Shown here: one piece after another, positions 1 to 10,916 of the stretch
Layout: each line of letters begins with the position of its first letter
Numbering within the stretch: the first letter of the stretch is position 1
NCBI GenBank assembly: GCA_947561715.1
Contig: OX387199.1
Coordinates: 15,505,001 to 15,569,000, forward strand
Origin: Ascidia mentula
Lineage: Eukaryota; Chordata; Ascidiacea; Phlebobranchia; Ascidiidae
Direction of reading: 5' to 3'
Length of the DNA stretch: 64,000 bases
Translations under genes and position numbers: made by a program
The notes under the pieces: model-generated
What the model was told of the DNA's origin: nothing
Databases searched by the model: none
Seen by the model: only the letters and a program-made list of their open reading frames with translations

Positions 1-33
1 CACACATCAACTTCCAACCTCAGTATGTTTTGA
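1..33. repeat. Left remnant of 72-bp minisatellite
   Basis: The window opens with the same cacacatcaacttccaacc core that recurs at 795, 867, 939 and 1011. The unit breaks off after gtatgttttg at about position 32, where Penelope-like sequence begins. This is the left half of a minisatellite split by that insertion. Confidence 0.75.
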
Positions 34-88
34 AATTTCTGTTGCTGCCAGGCATATTGCAATTAAAAATGTACTGATCTTCTGGCAT

Positions 89-141
89 AAACGTACTGTA
101 TTTTACGACGTTTCGTCTGCCATGCGGCGAGACGTCATCAG
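89..141 (-). ncRNA. Candidate hammerhead ribozyme motif of the Penelope terminal segment
   Basis: On the minus strand a CTGATGA box is followed by a potential hairpin (CGTCT/AGACG), then GAAAC, then an ACGT...ACGT pair that would form a short stem III ending in T, the expected cleavage side. Hammerhead ribozymes with short stem III are known from Penelope-like elements (established for the family). A clear stem I is not obvious, and the hairpin competes with the conserved G of GAAA, so activity is unproven. Confidence 0.45.
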
Positions 142-274
142 GTATAACGCAACAATTGAATCACACTGAAACACGCAGGGGCACAAAAGAAAAAGAAAAA
201 AGGGGAACGTTGACACCGCTTGTCAACTCACGTGCTAGAGGTAGAGGCACCAAACATTGCAGAAGACACAACAA

Positions 275-712
275 TTACAACAAATTATTGTAAACTGCCG
301 GAAAGAAAACACATTGTTCTTTGTTATTGACGCAACCACTATTTTTGTGGATGTGCAACGACTCAAGAAATAGCCGCTTGGCGTGGTTCAGCTCCATTTC
401 CAGGACTTGGGCTCTACCGAAGTCAACTTTATGTCGCAATGTCACCGCATGATTGGCCAACGCAGTCTTGCTGGCATCTTTCGATGCGACATCACGGCGA
501 TGCTCTTTCAGTCGCGTCTTGAAGGCCCTCCCGGTTTCGCCGATGTATACACCACTGCAATCCTTGCATGGTATCGAATAGACCACCCCCTTTGGCTCGA
601 AAGCCTCCGTAGCAATGGGTCGTGAAATTAGATTGCCAAGCGTTGTATGAGGCTTCGTGTAAACTTTTATGCCGTAATGTTTCGGTAAGGCCAGGGACGT
701 AGGGAATTACAA
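275..712 (-). pseudogene. Penelope-like RT C-terminus plus GIY-YIG endonuclease (broken)
   Basis: Two overlapping minus-strand frames together cover the end of a Penelope-type polyprotein. The upstream frame (to about 595) carries VVIPYVPGLTETLRHK, typical of the RT thumb-to-linker region. The downstream frame (586-275) carries VYSIPCKDCSGVYIGETG followed by RLKEHRRDV, the GIY-YIG endonuclease core with its arginine. In the family this domain nicks target DNA for priming. A frameshift near 590 separates the two parts and the RT palm and fingers are absent, so this copy cannot be autonomous. Confidence 0.8.
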
Positions 713-751
713 CAGTACGTTTATGCCAGAAGATCAGTACATTTTTAATCT

Positions 752-1040
752 GTATGTTTTGTTTTTGTAAAGTTTTGGGTTGTGTATTGTTATTCACACA
801 TCAACTTCCAACCTCTGTATGTTTTGTTGTTGTAAAGTTTTTGGTTGTAGGTTGTGTATTGTTATTCACACATCAACTTCCAACCTCTGTATGTTTTGTT
901 GTTGTAAAGTTTTAGGTTGTAGGTTGTGTATTGTTATGCACACATCAACTTCCAACCTCTGTATGTTTTGTTGTTGTAAAGTTTTAGGTTTTAGGTTGTG
1001 TATTGTTATTCACACATCAACTTCCAACCTTTACATATCC
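752..1040. repeat. 72-bp minisatellite, about four copies
   Basis: The unit includes cacacatcaacttccaacc, ctgtatgttttgttgttg and taaagttttnggttgtag, and recurs exactly every 72 bp (cores at 795, 867, 939, 1011). Because 72 is divisible by three, one frame stays open and looks like a repetitive peptide, but nothing else supports coding. Confidence 0.9.
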
Positions 1041-1120
1041 TTTTATGGATAGTTGCCGTTAATCTGGTTTATATAAAACCAAACCTAGCACTAACAGGTT
1101 TGACGACTCTACATGTTTAA

Positions 1121-2325
1121 AGTGCATATGACACGGCCATGACAACTTTGCGTAAAACTAAAGGTACATCTACAACAAACATATATCCACCCATAAACAT
1201 ATATATAAGTTTTACGGTTCTACGTCAACTAAAAAATGTAGAAAACTGCACGAAAAGTAACGTCGACCAAAAATCGTAAACCTTTTGCGCTGAGGAGAAA
1301 AGGACATCGCACTTGGTACTCGCGTCGAAAAAATGCATTGTTTACATAGGAGAAGGCGCCTTTTTTTCAGATGTTAAAAATACGTCATTGTGACGTCACA
1401 AACCAAAGGTTTATTTGTCCCTAATTAACGGAAGACCATAGGGTATATCAGAAACGACATTACACTATAGTTCGATAAGACGGGAATGGTGCGTTTCATT
1501 GCTAAGTGACATTACATGACGCCATTTTGGATGTGATGTCATAACTTTAACCTCCCCTTTGTGTTGACTTTAATTTGATGATTCCAACATTTCTAGTTAC
1601 GAACTATATTGTGAAAAATACATTAGTGGTTGATTGTGGCGAAGTAAATAAATCATTTATGACGCGAACTCGTAGGCAATGCCACTGTCGGACAAAAAGT
1701 GGTATTATGATAGAATAACTGTGTTGCATAATCAGCTAATTTGGTCGGTTTTTCTCGGCGGTCTTTGCCAGCCTCAAAATTCAATTAACCTATTTCTATA
1801 TTTTGCTGTGAGTGGACAAAACGACAATGCTAAATTGACGGTTTTTCTCTGTCGTGTTTTCAAAAGTTCTTGTATCAAGTTATCGATCATAAATGCTGTA
1901 ACAACAAGAACACACCCAGTAACTGTTTCATCATTACACAACTAAATAAGACATAATAGGTCGAACAGCGGCCATCTGTCTTCAGCTTAAATTAACATAA
2001 AATCCGTTTATTGCACTTGTTTAATTTCTGTCCCCTGTTTAATGCAATACTATACTAAACGAGTTTTACAATGTTTTCCATTCCTAAGCATAAGGCTTGC
2101 TACCAGCACTCGCGCACGACCGAAGCGCCTTCTATGACGCAACAATATCTTGCTTTCGCACGGTTTCGTTCGCAGCGGCAAAAGTGAAAAGTGCGACTTT
2201 GATCAGCTGTATCACAGAAACCAGACGTCGTATCAAGCTACTTTTTTGGCCAAAAATGTTCTAAAGTGATGAACATCTCTTAGTTTGATTATTAACATGT
2301 TTTATTTTTACGTGTCACATGCACT
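1121..2325. mobile_element. TTAA-flanked MITE, copy 1 (1.2 kb)
   Basis: The element starts AGTGCATATGACACG and ends with its inverted complement (CGTGTCACATGCACT), one mismatch in 15. It is bounded by TTAA at 1117-1120 and 2326-2329. A second, shorter copy (50732-51644) shares most of the interior and the same TTAA-bounded ends. No transposase ORF is visible. TTAA duplication is the hallmark of piggyBac-type insertion, but the terminal bases are not the usual piggyBac CCC, so the superfamily is inferred. Confidence 0.75.
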
Positions 2326-2394
2326 TTAAACATTTACAAACACAAATTTCCCGAAACTATTGAATTGTGACGTGATACATTACTATTGTTACAG

Positions 2395-4008
2395 TTGCGA
2401 TAACAAGTTTGACGTCCACAAATCAAACAAAGTATGCGCCCTAAGAGTGAAAGAGTTTTGCAAAGGAATAATCCAATGTATAGGAAAAACACTTTGTGAC
2501 GGTGGATGCCCTCCCACTTCCAGTGTCCGAATTCAGCTTGTTGGAAACGTTCGACTGTTTGTGATGGCGATCCTTGCAATGACTGTCCAGCTTTCCAACA
2601 CTGGAATAATGGACATGGATTCAAGTGTGTTCGGAATGGCATGAATTGCAATCTTCCGCAAATGTTTCTATGGGACGGCATTGCCGATTGTGATGATAAA
2701 TCTGATTTGTGTTACACCTCGGAGAATGGAGATGTCAGGTATTTAGTTTTTGATTGTTTTTTTGCATATGCGTACATGAAAGCACTGACCCAGACTCCCC
2801 TTTCCCTCTGTGCTCCTGATCTTACTATATATCACGTTTTCTTTTCAACGCTATTGGATTCGTGTGTCTACGGGCGTCACTGTTCCTATTGCAGTGAAAA
2901 CGAAAAACACTGAAACGCTTGCAAAGATAAATTTAGTTTTAGTCAAATGAGCTTTGTTGATAATATTAAAGATTATAATGTTATAAATATTAATAAGAAA
3001 GGCGATAACTGTTTGCTTGTGGTAAAATATTGCATCCATAAACAAAATTGTTATTGCAGAGATATTCGTGCTTATTCATCCTTGAACGAACAAATGTGTT
3101 TCCAATGTACAAATGACCCCATGATCATCTCAAAGTCAAGTGTTTGTGATGACGTCATAGATTGCCCTGATATGAGTGATGAATGCGGTTGTAATGGAAA
3201 TATCCCTCAGCAGTGTAGGAATACCAATAAAGAGTATTTTGGGTAGTAATGAAAAGACCTTTTATTTGATTGATGCAAATTACCTATTAATTTTATTTAG
3301 TTCAAAACCACGTTGTAATTGTTTCGACAATAATGGAGTCTGTTACAATACATTGGATCAAACCAAGATTTTCTGTAACTCAAAAAATGAAATCTGCGAC
3401 AAGCTTGCTCATTGTCTGGGGAATTCCCCATGTGAGTACATCTGCCCCTCCCACTTCCAGTGTCCGAATTCAGCTTGCTGGCAACGTTCGTCTGTTTGTG
3501 ATGGCGATCCTTGCAATGACTGTCCAGCTTTCCAACACTGGAATAATGGACATGGATTCAAGTGTGTTCGGAATGGCATGAATTGCAATCTTCCGCAAAT
3601 GTTTCTATGGGACGGCATTGCCGATTGTGACGATAAATCTGATTTGTGTTACACCTCGGAGAATGGAAATGCCAGGTAAAACATTTGTACACAGATGCGT
3701 TAACTTTGTGTTTGAATGTATTTGTTTCATAGTATTGTAAATTTAAAAATGTATAGTACGATTTTGTTTGTGCTTTGCTGCAGTAATATGACAATTTCGC
3801 TCTTGTATTTTTATCAGACATGAAATTTTTTTTTTTACAGGGATGTTCGTAGTTCTCACACATTTAATCATCGGTTATGTTTCCAATGTATAAACGACCC
3901 CATGATAATCTCAAAGTCAAGTGTTTGTGATGACGTCATTGATTGCCCTGATAAAAGTGACGAATGTTTTTGTCAATCTGGGAAAATCGATTGTGGCAAG
4001 ATTCATTA
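2395..4008 (+). repeat. Tandem duplication of receptor ectodomain exon pair
   Basis: Unit 1 (exons 2395-2738 and 3060-3242) and unit 2 (exons 3301-3675 and 3841-4008) are paralogous. Exons 1 and 3 share a nearly identical stretch of about 230 bp running to the splice donor. Exons 2 and 4 share a long LDLRa block with MIISKSSVCDDVIDCPD. The intervening introns have diverged. Unit 1 has tgccctccc where unit 2 has tgcccctccc (near 2508), shifting the frame in unit 1. Confidence 0.85.
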
Positions 4009-7000
4009 GTAAGTAAAGGAAGATTTGTTTAATCGTGGCGTTGCGAAAATCGACATTTAATTAGTGGGAACTTCGTGTTGCGCAACCAACACAAGCAATG
4101 CGTGCCAAGGGGTCAACAACTGCCACGATAAATTACGTTTTATTGACATGTGGGGAATTCCCGGCGTAGTTTTTGAAGACCTGTTAGTCATAAAGCACTT
4201 TATCACGCTTGCGTTGGTATCAAAAGTACGTATGTTAACGAGTATGGTGTGGAGCCAAGGAGTTGCAGGATTAAGATTGCATCCAAGTTTGTGCAGAGAG
4301 TCACGTAAATATAATTCTTGGACAAGGAATTTGAGGTCTTGTTGACTTGGTCAGTCTTTAACCTTTTTTGAACGCTGCCTATACTCAATATGTTGAACAT
4401 ACGTCTTTTGAGCGATTACCTTTGACGCATATGGATAATTGCATTCAACCGGAAAGTTCTGCAACAAAATTAATTGAAAAAGGCAATGGGAAAAGTTACA
4501 GGTTCACTGCTTTTGCTACAAGAAAATTCCAATGACAGAGATTATTCATTGTTCGCATAATGATGAAATTTTGCCTCCGTTGAATCACTTTTTCCGCCAT
4601 TATCCAAAGTAAAGGTTTTACATCACTCAAAAAACTTAAACCCATAACTGTTGTTGGGTGCATCACAAAGCTGCATTCAGTGCAACTTACACTTGTAGCA
4701 AAACTAACACATTTCAGAACACTTGCGAGCACTGCGTGAAATAATGACGCGCACGACACTAGTTGTATGTCATATATTTTCAGTGTGGATGAGGAAGTGA
4801 AGAACGACTGCTCAACAACAACAACCCACTACATACAGGGGAGGTGGAAATGTTTGGTAAGTGAGAATACATAACTTATTGTTTATTCGGAAGTGAGTTG
4901 ATAAAATAATGAAGACTCGGTTGTTTACGTTCCTAAGATAACCATCAGTGCAGTGTATTATGGCGGAGTGTAACGCAGCGGATATGTTGTCTTCTTTCTT
5001 ACGTTCTCTCGTTTTGAGTTACGTGTTCCTGCTTTGTGTTGGTTTTACATACACGCTCGCAGAATATAGAGCAGCTTGCGTTAGTGGTGACCCCGACCTA
5101 GCAAAAACGTTAAGTTATTTGATTTGCATAATGAACCACAGTAGCACGGAATGCAGCGGCAGTCAAGCTATCTACTTTTTGGACGGCGCAGTCAAGGGTT
5201 TGGTTTCAGCAAGCAGAGGCACAATTTGTTCTTCGCAATATTTCGAGCGACACAACAAAGTATTTTCATGTGGTAGCTTCTTTAGATCCGCCAACCTCCG
5301 TTCGCTTAATCGAAATGCTGGAAAATCCGCCGCAAGAGGATCGCTATAAAACAATGAAGGAACGTTTATCAGAGACAACGCAGAAGTATACGCACCAGTG
5401 TACCTTGGCCACAATATACCCCGTGAAACCACTGAGGTCCTGTAGCTCAGTTGGTAGAGCGTTGTGCCTGGTTAGCCCAGGGTCGTGAGTTCAAACCTCA
5501 CCGGGAGCTTGATATTTCAGATCTCGCTCCGACTTGTCGGGAAAAGTGGTTGATCCAGCATGGCTGCAATGCCTTGACTGCGAACCTTATTACTAGGAAT
5601 GACCTACATTATTGCGCAATCATCCAAGACACATAATTGTGGGAAAACATATATTTCGTACTTAAAACATCGTGAATATTCTAAAAAACAACAAACGAAA
5701 ACATTAAAATCAAACACACACATCCAGCAGGCAGTAGAATGTACTTAATGCCATAAGGGAACCACGTGATGTGTTTTATACAGGAATTTGGGTTGGTGTG
5801 GCTCGACAACAAACAACTGTGCGATGGGAGGCAGGATTGCGGTGTTCGGATCTACAATCAGTTCTACAATCCTGACAAACCTAGAGATTTCGACCACGAT
5901 GAAGATCCTCAACTTTGCACACATCGGAAACGCTGCGACACAAAAGACGGACTTCTCAATATTCCTATGTCCAAAGTATGCGACGGTTACATCGATTGCT
6001 GGGATGAAAGTGACGAATATCCAGAAGAAAACTGCACAAAGGAAGGAAGATTCTACTGTCCAGCGTTGGACGGAACTAAAGTAAAAATATATCCGTTGCT
6101 GACAACCTTTGTAGTTTATAACTGCTGTTCTAGTGTTTAATAACAAATAATTTCCATTGTTAATTAGAGCTAAAAGGATTTTTTATTACTTGTTTTCCAA
6201 CATTAATTATCTACTTACTATTATGTATCGTTGCCAACAATACCCATTCTTTATTCACAATGACGTCAACAACGTCAGTTAAATACATGGTTTACTAATA
6301 ACTTTCACAATTCCATTTCATTTGTGTCGATGCGAAAGAACAACAAAAAAACGTTTCGTAAACAGATTTCTGTCAACGAATCGGATGTTTGTGACCTCAC
6401 AATTAACTGCGATAATCAAAGTGACGAAATAAACTGCACAAATGACGGAAGGTTTTATTGCGAAAACAGAGATCCATTGTTCGTTGAGAAAGAGAAGGTA
6501 AACACATCTTAATAATTTAACATAATTTTATTTACTTTGATTTTTTATAATCTTTTTGCCACCCGTTAAGTTTATGGAAAGTTTGTTGTAATCTGCTCAC
6601 CAATTAAACAGCAAACAGTAATTTCGCAACATGATTTTTATACCGAATTAAAAAGTTTTGTTCAATTTACGAAGTTTTTTTAAATTTACAGAAGTTTAAT
6701 GGAGTCGGTGACTGCTCTGATTGGTCAGACGAGTGCCCAACAACTACAAAAGTGATTAACGAAAACATATTTTCATCACGATACGAGTTGATTGCAAACC
6801 CATTCCTACGAGCCATTGTGTGGATGATGGGGATGCTCGCCATTGCAGGAAATTTGGTAAATTTAACTAAGTTTGTTTTGTCTTTGTTGTACAATAAGAT
6901 GATGTGTGTAAAAAAAACAAAAAATTGTTTTTGAGGTTGTCATGGTGATGGAAAGCAAAACTTTGTCGACGACAGATTCACAATCTGCTGCATTTCGCAC

Positions 7001-8553
7001 AAACCATCTGCTTGTTTTGAATCTATCCGTTTCCGATCTACTCATGGGAGTTTATCTGATCATGCTTGGCGCCGCGGGTGTCAGATACTCCGGAAAATAT
7101 TGTGCCAATGACCTTATTTGGAGATCAAGCGGAAGTTGCACCACAATGGGGGTATTGGTTTTGCTTTCAAGCGAAACATCGGTGTTTACAATGGTTCTGT
7201 TGACCATATTCCGACTGTATGCTGTGAAAAACGTAAGTGAAACAGCTGTGTTTGGTTAAGCCAGCTGTTGCCAACTTCGTTGAACCGGATAACCCAGCAT
7301 TGTTGAAATGAAGTAGTTTTGCCCAATTTTGAAGCAGCAGTGTAAAGAAAGAGGGAATATTTGCCAGTCTGGAGGGACTCAAACTTCATTCCCCGTCCCT
7401 CTATTTGAAAGGACCGCTGAGCTTCCTAACTTATTCATTTAAATGAAAACATATATTTGTGTTTCAGCCATTCGATGCATCCTTGAAACCGGAATTTAAA
7501 ACTGTCATCCTTTCCATCATCCTCTCCTGGGCATTCTCGTTTACAATTGCTTTGATTCCACTCACAACTCAACTTCAACATTTATTTGAAACCAAAGCTT
7601 GGATGAATGAGAATCCGTTTTTTGACAATGTTGCAGTCGACTTTTTCAGTAAGATATTGTCGTAGTTGTTGGTGGTGAAACCATGTTTCGAATGACACTA
7701 GCGCTGTATACAGGCATGAATAACTTTATGGATCGATTTGTAACTTTCCAACATAACTTCACAAGCAACGATTCTCAAGTACTCAACACTGCCCTCATGC
7801 GAGTAAATGATGCTAATTCCTGGATGGATTTTATGGATATTCTTAAGGATTATAATTACACTGAGCTATTTGATATTTCTGGATATTTGGGGTTTGTTTT
7901 TCTTCGCGCGAATTCTGTTTTTCTTTGCGCGAAATTTATCGCTACAAAATTGTTTATGTTGTAGATATTACAGCAGCAGCAGTGTTTGCATCAGCAAACT
8001 GTATGTAACGACCAACGACAAGGCATGGAGATATTCAATCGCCATCATTACTCTTAACTTTCTGGCCTTCATGTTTGTGGCAATTACGTATTTATGGATT
8101 TACAAAAAGTCAACTGCTAGTGCCAGGCAAGTAAAAAATAGACCAAGAGGTGGAAGGGCAGCAAAACAAAACAAAGGTATGCACATTCGTATTTGCAGAC
8201 ATATTATACCATTAATGCTGTTTGTTTCGGCAGAAATGCAAAAGAAAATCCTCCGACTGATAATTACTGATTTTCTCTGCTGGGTTCCAATTTCCATCAT
8301 GGTATTTGTAAACTTCGGTGGATTCCCTATGCCTCCAGTGATATACGCTGTGTCAGCAATTATCCTGCTCCCCATCAACAGCTCTCTAAATCCCCTCATC
8401 TACTCCAACGTCCCGAAACTGCTTTATGATAGAGTCCGGGATGGCCTGCGTGCCGTTTTCAGACGTCAGCCACAGGAAGAGCAACAGGAAAATGTGGTTG
8501 TGGTTGCCAACCGACAATACTTACATGTGGGTGAAGCAGAAACAGATCTGTAA
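2395..8553 (+). CDS. LDLRa-domain rhodopsin-family GPCR (multi-exon)
   Basis: This is a seven-pass class A receptor with a cysteine-rich LDL-receptor class A ectodomain, in the style of relaxin-family or GRL101-type receptors. It would act at the cell surface; the ligand is unknown. Exons with GT-AG borders: 2395-2738, 3060-3242, 3301-3675, 3841-4008, 4784-4856, 5784-6080, 6366-6497, 6692-6856, 6936-7232, 7468-7648, 7714-7891, 7965-8176 and 8234-8553. LDLRa signatures include SSVCDDVIDCPDKSDEC, CDGYIDCWDESDE and CDLTINCDNQSDE. TM1 is around FLRAIVWMMGMLAIAGNL, TM2 carries LNLSVSDLLMGVY, TM6 carries DFLCWVPISIMVF, and TM7 ends SLNPLIYSN (the NPxxY-type motif). The DRY position reads FRLYAV, so the usual acidic residue is missing. 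Introns in the 7TM part are only 57-240 bp. The first exon contains a one-base frameshift, and the true start and signal peptide are not visible. Confidence 0.82.
4065..4200 (+). pseudogene. Possible decayed third ectodomain unit
   Basis: After an acceptor-like ttaattag at 4064, a short open stretch has paired cysteines (SCCATNTSNACQGVNNC) and the word tgtggggaattccc, recalling the second half of exon 3301-3675. The similarity is short and no donor is clear, so this is either a relic of another unit or coincidence. Confidence 0.3.
5163..5380 (+). pseudogene. Ty3/gypsy gag relic in receptor intron
   Basis: A short frame shows the gag-like order of a W-F motif (STFWTAQSRVWF), an A-Q-F element, then VVASLDPPTSVRLIEML and a P-P-x-E-D-x-Y block. 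It resembles the gag-like region at 11056-11480 on the other strand. It is cut off upstream, and downstream runs into the tRNA-derived SINE. It lies in the intron between receptor exons 4784-4856 and 5784-6080. Confidence 0.65.
5436..5595 (+). mobile_element. tRNA-derived SINE
   Basis: A 73-nt head has a good A box (TAGCTCAGTTGGTAGAGC), a B box inside GTGAGTTCAAACCTCAC, and an acceptor stem with one mismatch. The anticodon arm does not form a normal 5-bp stem with a 7-nt loop, so this is a SINE head or tRNA pseudogene and not a working tRNA. It continues into a body with ccagcatggctgcaatgcc, which recurs at 19834-19950 and in part at 20708-20770. Confidence 0.7.
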
Positions 8554-9774
8554 ATAAACTTTGCATTCAGTTAGTGGAAAATATACTTTTTCCCGAGATC
8601 GAATTTTCAAAACCTACTCTTGTTTTTGACGTCACGTGTACCTTCCATGTGCAGAATCCTATTTAGTTTGTGATGGCAAAGTGATGCGAACACAAAATTT
8701 ATATATTAAATGACATTTTTATTTGCAAAAAAGTATGGCAAAGTAACATCTTTGACGCCAGATCTGCGCTGCCGAAGAAATAAAAATAAAATATAATAAA
8801 ACAAAAATACGTTCGTGTACTGACTCTGTTTTGTTGTTTCCTTCTCTCTATTAATGCCCAGTCATGCTTTTTGGTTGTATTTTATGAGTCATCATTTTAT
8901 GTACCATAGTGGAAATCACGTGATGAGCTCCCACGTCATCCAACACATGAACACTCTTATTATGTGTGAGTGTGGGAACGCTTGACATCAACTTGGGTAG
9001 AATCATTTTGGACATTACAATGATGCGGTGATTCTCCTTGCTTTATGTGACTTTCCCACTTTATCTTGCTTTCTATTGAATTGGAGAGACATTTTAGTGC
9101 ATTTGTGGCGTGCAAAGTACCAACCATCGTATGAGATAAAATATGATGAAGTGGGAACATAGTGGGGTAAGATTCAGTGTATTTATCGATGGATATTAAC
9201 TTATCGTGTTGCTGGATGATCGTTTACTTGTAAATATGATGTTGGAAACATTCCATGCAATCAACTCATGGAATACAAACTATCGGCAGAGGGAAATTTA
9301 AAAACACCACCTACAAAAATTCATAAAAAAATTTAAAAACACCCCCTCAAAATCCCCTCTCACACGTCTTGTACATAAACCTCACCCTTTGTGTTTTGTG
9401 CGTGTGCAGCTGTTATTGTTGACAAGATAATACAAACTTTTACTAAAGCCAAAATCTCTTCAGTGATAATTTCATCACTTTGCTATAGAATCGCTTTCAA
9501 AAATCTGTCATCTTTAACGTTGTTCCAAATATTTGTGGTTATTTCAATACTATTTCCAACAACCATCGTTACTTTCCTTAATTGAAGTAAGTTCCTATGG
9601 TCTGTAATTGGTTGGAGTGTTAATGCTCTTTATGAAATCTTAACTTTGAAAATGTTGACAATTGTTTTGTTTGCTGCAAATATTTTGTGCTGCTTGTTGT
9701 TGTTATCAATCAACACAGTGTTGAGAGGGTAAACGTGTGTGCATTCTTGAACTTGTGAATTCTTGTACGAGAAG
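8554..9774. other. Intergenic, no gene recognised
   Basis: The receptor stop is followed directly by an AATAAA-like hexamer (8555) and a further A/T-rich cluster of aataaa words near 8780-8800. Either could serve as the poly(A) signal. The rest is low-complexity AT-rich sequence without supportable ORFs. Confidence 0.6.
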
Positions 9775-9970
9775 GAAGAAATTGAAGGTGAACGAGGAGA
9801 AAATTGATGGCGCAGGAGGTAAAAATTGATGGTGCAGGAGGAAGAAATTGATGATACAGGGGGTTGAAATTGATGGTGCAGGAGAAAGAAATTGATGGTG
9901 CAGAAGGTAAAAATTTGTGGTGCAGGAAGAAAGAAATTTTAGGTGAAGAAGGAAAAAAATGGGGAAAAAA
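9775..9970. repeat. Purine-rich degenerate tandem repeat
   Basis: Degenerate copies of a unit like ggtgcaggaggaagaaattgat follow one another with a period of about 24 bp. The array abuts the truncated gypsy reverse transcriptase at about 9985 and artificially extends its open frame with Phe/Leu/Pro-rich residues. Confidence 0.7.
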
Positions 9971-9984
9971 GGTAGATCCTGCCA

Positions 9985-10792
9985 AACTTGCTGAAAAGTC
10001 CTGAATGTGAGGAATTGAATAACGATCTGGCTGAGTAGCAGCATTTAATCGCCTGTAATCTCCACACGGTTTCCAACCGCCTGTAGACTTGGGAACCATG
10101 TGGAGCGGCGAAGCCCAGGGGCTTGACGAGTGTCGGATAATCCCTGTTTTTAACATATTGGCGAACTCATTTCTTGCCAAAGTGAGTTTCTCAGGAGGAA
10201 GGCGCCGAGCACGCGCGTGAACTGGAGGTCCACTTGTTGTTATGAAATGCTGCACTCCGTGCCTGGAGAGCAATTCAGAGAAGTGAGGTGCTGTAACTGC
10301 GGGAAATGCGGCCAGCAAACGCGTGTAATCACTCTTGTTCGAGGTGAGAGCATTTATGCGTTGAACTGAAGTCCCGGCTTTACGAATAGGAACACTAACA
10401 AACGTTTGTGCGCTGACCAAGTGCTGTCGTTGAAGATCAACTAACGAAGAATGTGCTCTTAAAATGTCGGCGCCTAGCAATGGCCTAGAGACATCCGCCA
10501 AAACAAAATTCCATTTGAACTTCCCAGCGGGCAAATCTAGGGAGATCAGACGTGAGCCGTACGTCCGAATACTGCTGCCGTTTGCAGCCACAAGGGTTTT
10601 GCCGGGCCTGTTTGTGTGGTGCTCATAGCGAGTCGGTGGAAAAACGCTGATTTCTGCCCCCGTGTCGACAAGAAAATTACGCCCAGACATGCGGTCCATT
10701 AAAAAAAAGAGGCTGCTCGTTCTGCCGACCGTCGCAGCAGCTAAAGACGGTCGGCTTGCTCGTTTCCCCGAAATGAACATGGAGGACAACAC
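9985..10792 (-). pseudogene. Ty3/gypsy protease and reverse transcriptase N-terminus (truncated)
   Basis: Minus-strand frame. The aspartic protease signature is [14 protein letters not shown], followed by a spacer with [13 protein letters not shown]. The RT start has [20 protein letters not shown] and a [10 protein letters not shown] block. The frame then leaves homology just before the catalytic region and enters a purine-rich tandem repeat, so the RT active site, RNase H and integrase are absent. Together with gag at 11056-11480 it forms one decayed element. Confidence 0.88.
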
Positions 10793-10916
10793 TGATGTGC
10801 GTTATTACCGAAACGACGGTGGTAAAAGCAGAATTTTTGAGCGTTTCTTACTTGTTGTGGTGTAGTAGGACTGAACCTCGAGCGTCGCACCTTTAAAACT
10901 GCGTAATCCTCGTCTA

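Larger units (their letters stand above)
34..751 (-). mobile_element. Penelope-like element, 5'-truncated, with inverted 5' tail
   Basis: Read on the minus strand, the element has the C-terminal end of a Penelope-type reverse transcriptase, a GIY-YIG endonuclease ORF, a 3' UTR, and a terminal segment with a hammerhead-like core (89-141) that runs to about position 34. The 3' region from 250 down to 34 matches the block at about 15577-15770 in order, including the caagcggtgt, ctgatga, gaaacgt and gaagatcagt words, so two members of the family lie in this window. A 38-bp piece of the terminal segment (62-99) occurs again inverted at 714-751, right against the truncated coding end. The element sits inside the 72-bp minisatellite, and gtatgttttg flanks both ends. 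That could be a target-site duplication or simply the repeat unit itself. Confidence 0.75.

Noticed and set aside
780..1052. Open frame of 90 codons with a repeated CCCKVLG-type peptide
   Set aside because: It is only the 72-bp minisatellite, whose period is divisible by three. No splice sites or domain support it.
4948..5349. Secreted protein with an N-terminal hydrophobic segment
   Set aside because: The second half overlaps the gag relic in another frame, and the open frame starts and stops without splice or domain support.
5436..5508. Functional tRNA gene
   Set aside because: The A and B boxes are good, but the anticodon stem cannot pair and a SINE body follows.
9710..9985. C-terminal extension of the gypsy protease-RT frame
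   Set aside because: The Phe/Ser/Pro-rich tail comes from a purine-rich tandem repeat and has no RT homology.
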